Shown: piece after piece, positions 43,886 through 50,822 of the stretch
Layout: each line of letters begins with the position of its first letter
How positions within the stretch are numbered: position 1 is the stretch's first letter
DNA from: an uncultured Prevotella sp.
Lineage (GTDB): Bacteria > Bacteroidota > Bacteroidia > Bacteroidales > Bacteroidaceae
Direction of reading: 5' to 3'
Length of the DNA stretch: 64,000 nucleotides
Assembly: GCA_900770025.1 (NCBI GenBank)
Contig: CAAGIW010000022.1
Coordinates: forward strand, 1 to 64,000
The notes under the pieces: generated by a model
The model's input: the letters and a program-made list of their open reading frames with translations, nothing else
What the model was told of the DNA's origin: nothing
The model's database searches: none
Program-made: the position numbers and the translations under genes

Positions 43886-43926
43886 AAAGGGCACTTCATT
43901 CCACCCCACGGATGAAGTGCCCTTTT
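43886..43926 (+). terminator. Intrinsic terminator after the gcv operon
   Basis: AAAGGGCACTTCAT (43886-43899) pairs with ATGAAGTGCCCTTT (43912-43925), 12-nt loop, then TTG. Stem of 14 bp. Confidence 0.9.
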
Positions 43927-43951
43927 GCATTGCTTTTGAAAACAATAAAAA

Positions 43952-44062
43952 TGTGAGAATCTCGGCATTTTTGGCAAAATAAATTGTGAGAATTTCGGCA
44001 AAAGAGTGAAAATTGTGAGAATCTCGGCACTTTTCTTGAAAAAAAATGTGAGAATTTCGGCA
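43952..44062. repeat. Four copies of a 16-mer, spaced 33-29-33
   Basis: TGTGAGAATCTCGGCA at 43952 and 44014, and TGTGAGAATTTCGGCA at 43985 and 44047; the two variants alternate. GAGAATCTC is itself palindromic. Spacers are A/T-rich. The cluster lies directly after the gcv terminator; no gene is attached. Function unknown. Confidence 0.85.
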
Positions 44063-44169
44063 GAAGCTAAATGCCCGAAATCACATACCACGACATACAA
44101 GACACACGAAAACTCTACGAACAAGCGAAATCACAAATGACAACAAGATGCGCCGTGGGCATCTTTTCT

Positions 44170-44403
44170 TCAAGGTGTGTAGTGCCTTGAGGCCATGATT
44201 TCGTGGAAGTGCAACTGTCCCCACTCCATGACATAGCTTATTTCGCATAGAAAACTTTTTGCGATGAGCAGCAAAGAATACTCCACCCGTGGAGGAATGG
44301 TGTCGTATGGCTGGCGGCAGACCAACCCTTCACTGACCAAGTATTCGAGCGTTGAGGCAAGCATCTTCTCGGATATATGCGGAATATCGCAAAACAGTAT
44401 TGC
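44170..44403 (-). pseudogene. Remnant of an HxlR-family regulator
   Basis: A 77-codon reading (minus strand from 44403) reads ILFCDIPHISEKMLASTLEY, then LVSEGLVCRQPYDTIPPRVE and YSLLLIAKSFLCEISYVMEW. This matches the recognition helix and wing of HxlR winged-helix regulators (family pattern: IPGISEKML, then LVxRxxYxxxPPRVEY). The N-terminal half (first helices and the CP motif) is missing, and an in-frame stop lies immediately upstream. No intact start is available unless at the internal Met, which would remove the recognition region. I call it a broken gene. Confidence 0.7.
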
Positions 44404-44444
44404 TTACACACCGGCATAGTACTATTGATAATAGCACGAAGGGA

Positions 44445-44476
44445 TTTGGAAAAGGAGGATGAAGGTGTTATCTTTG
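44445..44476 (+). promoter_or_regulatory. Consensus promoter of an unassigned transcript
   Basis: TTTG (44445-44448), 20-nt spacer, TATCTTTG (44469-44476): a full match to the Bacteroidetes consensus, with no convincing protein gene downstream. Confidence 0.65.
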
Positions 44477-44482
44477 CACTCA

Positions 44483-44816
44483 CAAATCGGCGCACTGCCG
44501 CCCTTTCCTTCTTCTTCCCATGCTCAGCTCAGGCTCTGCATTCCATATATTCCCCATCCATATCACCCCTTAGTCCACCACAGCGAGGACGAAATACGAC
44601 CGCAGAACCGGTCCAAGAGGATTTCAACAGTCCTGAAGATTTGCCACAGAGTTTTGCGATGGGCAGCAGAGAAAAGAGCCCTGCAAACGCCCTTGCTTTT
44701 GGAAACGGAGCATTCCTGTGGCGGAATTGAAGCCTCCACCCATCCATTCTGAACAACCCTTTGCCCGAAACCGCATCGCATATCAACCAGATGTGCACTG
44801 CGGTTTCGGGCTTTTT
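44483..44816 (+). ncRNA. Candidate non-coding RNA, about 330 nt
   Basis: Bounded by a consensus promoter (44445-44476) and a strong intrinsic terminator (44763-44816). Reading frames inside (for example 44459-44752) are Pro/Ser/His-rich, lack recognisable domains, and the first begins upstream of the predicted start. I looked for hallmarks of RNase P RNA, tmRNA, SRP RNA and 6S RNA and did not find convincing ones. A short peptide gene cannot be excluded. The call rests on the promoter-terminator pair, not on homology. Confidence 0.45.
44763..44816 (+). terminator. Intrinsic terminator of the unassigned transcript
   Basis: GCCCGAAACCGCA (44763-44775) pairs perfectly with TGCGGTTTCGGGC (44799-44811), followed by five T (44812-44816). 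It cannot serve the gcv operon, which has its own terminator 840 bp upstream. Confidence 0.85.
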
Positions 44817-44862
44817 CGTGTCTTCTTTCCAACAAATCATCCCATCATTTGGTAAAATACAC

Positions 44863-45085
44863 ATTCCAAAAGTGCCAGTTTTGCATTCCAAAAGTGCCAG
44901 TTTTGCATTCCAAAAGTGCCAGTTTTGCACTCCAAAAGTGCCAGTTTTGCATTCCAAAAGTGCCAGTTTTGCGATGCAAAATGGTGCGTTTTGCAATTCA
45001 AAATGGTGCGATTTGCAAATCCAAAATAGTGCATTTACGGGCCAAAATGGTGCATTTTACAAGCCAAAATAGCACTTTCATCACG
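44863..45085 (+). repeat. Ten-unit tandem array, 22-bp period
   Basis: Each unit carries CCAAAA followed by GTGC and TTTTGC. CCAAAA-type boxes start at 44866, 44888, 44910, 44932, 44954, 44976, 44998, 45021, 45042 and 45064: spacing 22 throughout apart from one +23/-21 pair. The first five units are nearly identical (AAAAGTGCCAGTTTTGC); later units drift to AAAATGGTGCGTTTTGC and beyond. The same unit types form the arrays in composite copies A, B and C. There are no unique spacers, so it is not CRISPR. Confidence 0.9.
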
Positions 45086-45182
45086 ATGGAATGGGGCATT
45101 TTGTTCGATGGAATGGGGAATTTTGAACGTTAACATACTACATCCTGCAATACATTTTTATGGAAATATCTGCAGAAGCTGC

Positions 45183-45213
45183 TTTGGAATACAATAAAAA
45201 AGCATTATATTTG
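45183..45213 (+). promoter_or_regulatory. Promoter of the glycan-degradation genes
   Basis: TTTG (45183-45186), 19-nt spacer, TATATTTG (45206-45213). The following ATG is at 45338, giving a leader of about 118 nt with no obvious structure. Confidence 0.75.
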
Positions 45214-45337
45214 TAGCGACAATCGCCTCTGCACACAGCGCAGCCAAGGGCGATGATGATTACAAACCTACTTGAAACACGTCATTTAACCAAAGAGAGT
45301 GTGCCCGAATGGCACCGCCAATGAAAAACATTTGTCA

Positions 45338-48300
45338 ATGAGAAACATACTGAAACGAAGAGCTGTGATGGCTGTTGCCATGCTTTGCAGCGTGCTTGCA
45401 GGAAACGTGCAGGCAAAAGACATTTACGTATCCACCTCTTTTCATGAGCCTGCCGATGAAGGACTTAGGTTCATCTACAGCCACGACGGGCTGAAGTGGG
45501 ACACCATTGCCGGATGCTTTCTGAAGCCGGAAGTGGGCCAGCAGAAGGTGATGCGCGATCCCTCGATTGTGAAAGGGCCCGACGGCACGTTCCACTTGGT
45601 ATGGACCTCCAGCTGGCGCGGCGACAAAGGCTTTGGCTATGCCTCGTCGAAAGACTTGATACACTGGAGCAAAGAGCGGTTCATCACCGTGATGGACGAC
45701 CCCACCACCGTGAACGTGTGGGCACCCGAACTGTTTTATGACGACGTGAAACGGCAGTTTATGATTATCTGGGCCTCGTGCATTCCCGGCAAGTTTCCCG
45801 ACGGTTTGGAAGAGCACAACAACAATCACCGGCTCTATTACACCGTGACCAAGGACTTCAAGACCTTCAGCAAGGCCAAACTGCTGATAGAACCAGGGTT
45901 CAGCAGCATCGATGCCACCTTGGTGAAACGGGGCAACAAAGACTATGTGATGGTGCTCAAGGACAACACCCGCAAGCAGCGCAACATCAAAGTGGCGTTT
46001 GCCGCCTCGCCCTACGGACCGTGGAGCCAGGCATCAGAGCCCTTTACCGAGGGCTTCTGCGAGGGTCCTTCCACGGCATTCGTCAACGGCTGGTACTATA
46101 TTTATTATGACTCCTACCGCCGCAAGATATATGGGGCACACAGAACCAAGGACTTCAAGACCTTCCAGGACCAGACGGGCGCAGTGAAATTCCCCGTGGG
46201 ACACAAGCACGGCACCGTGTTCATGGCCTCAGAGGAGATAGTGGAGAACCTGAAGAAATACAACCGCGATGCCGTGCACTACACAGGTAGCGTGATAGCC
46301 ACACCGGCACGCCACGACGGCGGACTGACTCCTGTGGTGGGTGTGCACAGCATACAGACCATGAGGGGCGCCACGGGATGGCTATACAACCACCAGCCCA
46401 TGATGGCCTACTGGAACGGAAAGTTCTACATGCACTATCTGACCGACCCGCGCAGCGAGCACGAACCCCCCGGAAAGACCATGATGCAGACCTCGACCGA
46501 CGGTTATACGTGGACAGCGCCCGTGGAACTGTTTCCCGAATACAACGTGCCCGACGGACTGACCAAGCCCGCCTGGCCCGGAGCCGTGGCCAAAAACCTG
46601 AAAGCCATCATGCACCAGCGTGTGGGATGGTATGTGTCTGCCAAAGGCAAACTGATAGCCATGGGCAACTATGGCATTGCACTGACCCCCAAGGACGACC
46701 CCAACGATGGCAACGGCATCGGACGAGTGGTGCGCGAAGTGAGGGCCGACGGCAGCTTCGGACCCGTTTATTTCATCTACTACAACCACGGATTCAACGA
46801 GAAGAACACCGATTTCCCCTACTACAAGAAAGCCAAGGACAAGGCCTTTGTGAAGGCCTGCGACGAGATACTGGCCAATCCCATGTACAGGATGCAGTGG
46901 GCAGAAGAGGCAGACAGGGGTGACGACCTGCTGCCGCTGAAGACTCCCTACAAGGCTTTCAGCGGATACACCCTGCCCGACGGCAGGAAGGTGGCTCTGT
47001 GGAAGCACGCGCTGACCAGCATGAGCTATGACGGCGGCAACACATGGCGCGAACCGGTGAAGAGAGCGCACGGATTTGTGAACTCCAACGCCAAGATATG
47101 GGGCCAGCGCCTGTCTGACGGCACCTATGCCACCGTGTATAACCCCGCAGAATACCGCTGGCCGTTGGCCATCTCGCTGAGTCAGGACGGATTGGAATAC
47201 ACCACACTCAACCTGGTGAACGGCGAAGTGACGCCCGAACGCCACTACGGTCTGTACAAGAGTTTTGGTCCGCAATACACGCGCGGCATATTAGAGGGCA
47301 ACGGCACGCCGCCCGACGGCGACCTGTGGGTGACCTACAGCAACAACAAGGAAGACATGTGGGTGTCGCGCATCCCCGTGCCCGTGCAGCTCAAGGCCAC
47401 CACCCACGCACAGCAAGGGTTTGAGACATACGGCAAACTGGCCGACATGACCGACTGGAACATCTATTCGCCCCTGTGGGCACCGGTGACCTTGGAGGGC
47501 AAATGGCTGAAACTTTCTGACAAAGACCCCTACGACTATGCCAAGGCCGAGCGCATCATCCCTGCCACCAAGGAACTGACAGTGGCCTTTGACGTGATGC
47601 CCCTGCAGAACAACCACGGCGAGTTGGACATAGAATTTCTTGATGACAACGGCAACATGTGCGCACGCATCGTGTTGGATGCCCAGGCCACCATGAAGGT
47701 GAAGGGCGGCGCACGCTACGGGGGCATGGTGAAAAACTATGAAAGCGGCAAGACCTATCATGTGGAGGCACGCCTCTCGGTGGATGGACACACGGGCACC
47801 TACTACGTGGATGGCAAGAAGGCGGCCTCCAGGATGTTCGACACGCCGGTGAAAAGCATCACTCGCATCGTGTTCCGCACCGGTCCGCTGTTTGACTATC
47901 CCAACATAGAGACACCCGCCGACCAGACTGAAGACATGCCACGCGCCGACGAGGAGGACCCCACGGCGCAGTTCTGCATCGCCAACGTGGTCACATCATC
48001 GGCCGATGCCGACAATACGGCAGCCGTGTTGCACTACGACGACTTTGCACACTATGCACAGCACTTCAACAACATGGAGGACGAGAACATAGTGACCGAC
48101 ATACCCAACAGTGCATCATCGGAATGGATGAGCCGCAACATCCCCCTGTTCAGTTGCGACGACAAGGACTTTGAACAGATGTACTACTACCGCTGGTGGA
48201 CACTGCGCAAGCATATCAAGCGCACCCCCGTGGGATGGGGCATGACAGAGTTTCTGGTGCAGCGTTCATACGCCGACAAATATAACTTGATTGCCTGTGC

Positions 48301-49495
48301 CATCGGGCACCACGTGATGGAAAGCCGCTGGCTCAGAGACACCACCTACCTGCATGGAATACTGAACACCTGGTATCATGGCAACGATGGTAAGGCGATG
48401 CAGAAGATGGAACGATTCAGCTCTTGGAACCCTGCCGCCATCTACGAGGCCTACAAGGTGCAGGGCGACCTGCCCTTCCTGCTGAGCATGAAACCGGCAT
48501 TGGAAGAGGAATATGCACGCTGGAAGAGCACACACCGCTTGGACAATGGACTCTACTGGCAGGGCGACGTGCAGGACGGCATGGAAGAGAGCATCAGCGG
48601 CGGCAGGAAGAAGAAGTATGCACGCCCCACCATCAACAGCTATATGTTTGGCAATGCACAGGCCCTGAACCACATCTGTATGCTGGCAGGCAACGAAGAG
48701 GAAGCTCGCCGCTATGCCGCCGATGCCGAAGAGATGAGAAAACTGGTGCAGGGGATGCTGTGGAGCGAGAAAGACAGCTTCTTTGAGACCCGCAGAGGCG
48801 ATACCTTGGCAGCGGCAAGAGAGGCCATCGGCTTCATCCCCTGGTACTTCAACCTGACCGACGACAGCCGTTTTGACGTGGCATGGCAGCAGGTGGACGA
48901 TGAGAAAGGATTCTCGGCTCCCTATGGTCTGACCACCGCTGAGAGGCGACATCCGCTGTTCCGCTCTCACGGCACAGGCACCTGCGAGTGGGACGGAGCA
49001 ATATGGCCCTTTGCAAGCAGTCAGACGCTGACGGCCATGGCCAACCATCTGAACCACAGCAAGCAGCCACAGACCTCCAAGGCCACCTTCTTCAAACAGA
49101 TGAAACTCTATGCGGAGAGTATGCACCACCGCGGACGTCCCTACATCGGCGAATATTTGGACGAGACCAACGGCGCATGGCTGATGGGCGATCGCGAGCG
49201 CAGCAGATACTACAACCACTCCACCTTCAACGACTTGGTGATAACCGGCATCGTGGGACTGCGCCCGCAAGCCGACGGAAGCATCGTGGTGAATCCGCTG
49301 ATACCCGAAGGCACATGGACACACTTCTGCTTGGACAACGTGAGCTACCACGGCAACAACCTCACCATTATATATGATGAGAGCGGCACCCACTACCACC
49401 AGGGCAAGGGACTGGTGCTGCTGGTGAACGGAAAGAAGGTGGCGCAGCGCAACCAACTGGGCGTGCTGAAATACGAAGCAGGGAAAAACAACTGA
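45338..49495 (+). CDS. Multi-domain glycosidase: GH43-like + GH143-like propeller + GH142-like
   Basis: Secreted protein of 1385 aa; signal peptide MRNILKRRAVMAVAMLCSVL, cleaved near QA-K27. Residues 27-305 form a GH43-type propeller with the usual acidic trio in place: D74 (MRDPSIV), D192 (SSIDATL), E242 (FCEGPST). Residues 310-690 look like a second propeller (GWLYNHQPMMAYWNGKFYM, SYDGGNTWREP). Residues 690-880 are a concanavalin-like sandwich. Residues 930-1310 are an alpha/alpha barrel of the MGH1-like type (GEYLDETNGAWLMGD near 1271). From memory, Bacteroides thetaiotaomicron BT1020 joins GH143 to GH142 for RG-II chain D (arabinofuranose-DHA); the rear three quarters here fit that plan. 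The extra GH43-like front is unusual. Family numbers for the last two catalytic modules are inference. Confidence 0.7.
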   Translation: MRNILKRRAVMAVAMLCSVLAGNVQAKDIYVSTSFHEPADEGLRFIYSHDGLKWDTIAGCFLKPEVGQQKVMRDPSIVKGPDGTFHLVWTSSWRGDKGFGYASSKDLIHWSKERFITVMDDPTTVNVWAPELFYDDVKRQFMIIWASCIPGKFPDGLEEHNNNHRLYYTVTKDFKTFSKAKLLIEPGFSSIDATLVKRGNKDYVMVLKDNTRKQRNIKVAFAASPYGPWSQASEPFTEGFCEGPSTAFVNGWYYIYYDSYRRKIYGAHRTKDFKTFQDQTGAVKFPVGHKHGTVFMASEEIVENLKKYNRDAVHYTGSVIATPARHDGGLTPVVGVHSIQTMRGATGWLYNHQPMMAYWNGKFYMHYLTDPRSEHEPPGKTMMQTSTDGYTWTAPVELFPEYNVPDGLTKPAWPGAVAKNLKAIMHQRVGWYVSAKGKLIAMGNYGIALTPKDDPNDGNGIGRVVREVRADGSFGPVYFIYYNHGFNEKNTDFPYYKKAKDKAFVKACDEILANPMYRMQWAEEADRGDDLLPLKTPYKAFSGYTLPDGRKVALWKHALTSMSYDGGNTWREPVKRAHGFVNSNAKIWGQRLSDGTYATVYNPAEYRWPLAISLSQDGLEYTTLNLVNGEVTPERHYGLYKSFGPQYTRGILEGNGTPPDGDLWVTYSNNKEDMWVSRIPVPVQLKATTHAQQGFETYGKLADMTDWNIYSPLWAPVTLEGKWLKLSDKDPYDYAKAERIIPATKELTVAFDVMPLQNNHGELDIEFLDDNGNMCARIVLDAQATMKVKGGARYGGMVKNYESGKTYHVEARLSVDGHTGTYYVDGKKAASRMFDTPVKSITRIVFRTGPLFDYPNIETPADQTEDMPRADEEDPTAQFCIANVVTSSADADNTAAVLHYDDFAHYAQHFNNMEDENIVTDIPNSASSEWMSRNIPLFSCDDKDFEQMYYYRWWTLRKHIKRTPVGWGMTEFLVQRSYADKYNLIACAIGHHVMESRWLRDTTYLHGILNTWYHGNDGKAMQKMERFSSWNPAAIYEAYKVQGDLPFLLSMKPALEEEYARWKSTHRLDNGLYWQGDVQDGMEESISGGRKKKYARPTINSYMFGNAQALNHICMLAGNEEEARRYAADAEEMRKLVQGMLWSEKDSFFETRRGDTLAAAREAIGFIPWYFNLTDDSRFDVAWQQVDDEKGFSAPYGLTTAERRHPLFRSHGTGTCEWDGAIWPFASSQTLTAMANHLNHSKQPQTSKATFFKQMKLYAESMHHRGRPYIGEYLDETNGAWLMGDRERSRYYNHSTFNDLVITGIVGLRPQADGSIVVNPLIPEGTWTHFCLDNVSYHGNNLTIIYDESGTHYHQGKGLVLLVNGKKVAQRNQLGVLKYEAGKNN

Positions 49496-49526
49496 CAACT
49501 ACAAATCATAAATCGGCAATCTGACC

Positions 49527-50819
49527 ATGAGAAAATGGATTCTTTCATTGGCGCTGATGGCTACAGTGGGCGCCAACTCGCAATGCTTTGAAAACAAATA
49601 CACCCGACCATTGGGCGATGTGTTGAACGATGTGGCGAAGAGGTTCAAGGTGAAACTGAAATACAATGTAGATACCACCGGACTGAAACTGCCCTATGCC
49701 GACTTCCGCATACGCCCCTACTCCATCGAGGAGACACTGAACAACATCCTGTCGCCCTTCGACTTCAAACCCGTGAAGCAGAACGACAAATACTACAAGA
49801 TAAAACCCTACGAATATCCGCGCCGACAACCCGAAGATGGCAAGAAACTGATGGCCTACCTGTCGGGACTTTATCACGACAAGGCATCGTGGGAGGCACG
49901 CCGCGAGGTGCTGAAACGCGAGGTGCGCCAGCGCTTAGGCATAGATCCGCTGTTGGCACAATGCTCCACCGAGGCGCCCAAATACTCCAAGGTGAGACGC
50001 TTTGACGGCTATACGGTGCAGAACTTCAGACTGAAGACCGTGAACGGGCACACCGTGTGCGGTTCGGTATATGCCCCAACCGGCAAGGGAAAGCATCCGC
50101 TGATCATCTGTCCCAACGGCCATTTTGCCAACGGCAGATACGGCAAGGTGCAGCAACTGAGGTTGGCCTCGCTGGCCCGTATGGGTGCCATCTGTGTGGA
50201 CTATGACCTGTGGGGCTGGGGAGAATCGGCCGACGAGGTGGGCCAGGAGGCACACCAAACCGCAGAGGCTCACGTGATGCAGGCACTCAACGGCATCGTG
50301 ATACTGGACCAAATGCTGAAGCGCAAGGACGTGGATACGCAGCGCATCGGCGTGAACGGCGGTTCGGGAGGCGGCTCACAGGTGGTGCTGCTCACCGTAC
50401 TCGACGACCGCTACACGGCAGCCAACCCCGTGGTGAGCATGTCATCATGGTTTGACGGCGGCTGTCCCTGCGAAAGTGGTATGCCCATCCAGCTCTCTGG
50501 CGGCGGCACATGCAACCCAGAACTGGCTGCCATGTTTGCCCCCAAACCCATGATGGTGGTGAGCGATGGCGGCGACTGGACCGCAACGACCCCCGAACTG
50601 GAATATCCCTATCTGCAACGCATCTACGGCTTCTACGGTGCCACCGACAAGGTGAGCAACATACACCTGCCCAACGAGCGGCACGACTTTGGCGACAACA
50701 AGCGAAATGCCGTATATCGCTTCTTCATCGACACCTTTGGATTGGACGAGAGCAAATTGGACGAGAGCAAGGTGACCATCGAAGAAGAGAGTGCACTGAA
50801 AGCCCCCAAATTCCAATAA
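49527..50819 (+). CDS. Secreted alpha/beta-hydrolase esterase with N-terminal STN-like domain
   Basis: Precursor of 430 aa with a signal peptide (MRKWILSLALMATVGANSQ). Residues 25-95 resemble the STN domain usually found on SusC proteins or FecR-linked receptors (LGDVLNDVAKRFKVKLKYNV ... YSIEETLNNILSPFDFKPV). The rest is an acetyl-xylan-esterase-like hydrolase: FANGRYGKVQQLRLASLARMG, the nucleophile elbow VNGGSGGGSQV, acid in VVSDGGDW and His in NERHDFG. From memory, BT1017 in the Bacteroides RG-II locus is a pectin methylesterase of this fold; by that analogy it may demethylate or deacetylate RG-II. The STN domain in an esterase is odd. It sits 31 bp after the large glycosidase gene and 3 bp before GH95. 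Confidence 0.75.
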   Translation: MRKWILSLALMATVGANSQCFENKYTRPLGDVLNDVAKRFKVKLKYNVDTTGLKLPYADFRIRPYSIEETLNNILSPFDFKPVKQNDKYYKIKPYEYPRRQPEDGKKLMAYLSGLYHDKASWEARREVLKREVRQRLGIDPLLAQCSTEAPKYSKVRRFDGYTVQNFRLKTVNGHTVCGSVYAPTGKGKHPLIICPNGHFANGRYGKVQQLRLASLARMGAICVDYDLWGWGESADEVGQEAHQTAEAHVMQALNGIVILDQMLKRKDVDTQRIGVNGGSGGGSQVVLLTVLDDRYTAANPVVSMSSWFDGGCPCESGMPIQLSGGGTCNPELAAMFAPKPMMVVSDGGDWTATTPELEYPYLQRIYGFYGATDKVSNIHLPNERHDFGDNKRNAVYRFFIDTFGLDESKLDESKVTIEEESALKAPKFQ

Positions 50820-50822
50820 CCA

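Noticed and set aside
44071..44190. 39-codon frame starting MPEITYHDIQDTRK
   Set aside because: No promoter or conserved feature; it overlaps the end of the HxlR remnant on the other strand.
44459..44752. 97-codon plus-strand frame as a small protein gene
   Set aside because: Its ATG lies upstream of the predicted transcription start, and the Pro/Ser/His-rich peptide has no domain; a non-coding transcript is the better reading, though a peptide is not excluded.
44483..44816. Identification of the candidate RNA as RNase P RNA, tmRNA, SRP RNA or 6S RNA
   Set aside because: The conserved core sequences I know for these RNAs were not found, and no tRNA-like or tag-coding segment is visible.
44863..45085. 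Possible CRISPR array
   Set aside because: Repeats are contiguous with a 22-bp step and no unique spacers, and no cas genes are in the window.
44761..45133. Reading frames giving repeated FxKCQFCxPKVPVLHSK-like peptides
   Set aside because: A 22-bp repeat is open in several frames at once; the peptides are by-products of the DNA array.
48266..49498. Long minus-strand frame of 410 codons
   Set aside because: Shadow of the 1385-aa glycosidase gene; composition is that of a reverse complement and no motif is seen.
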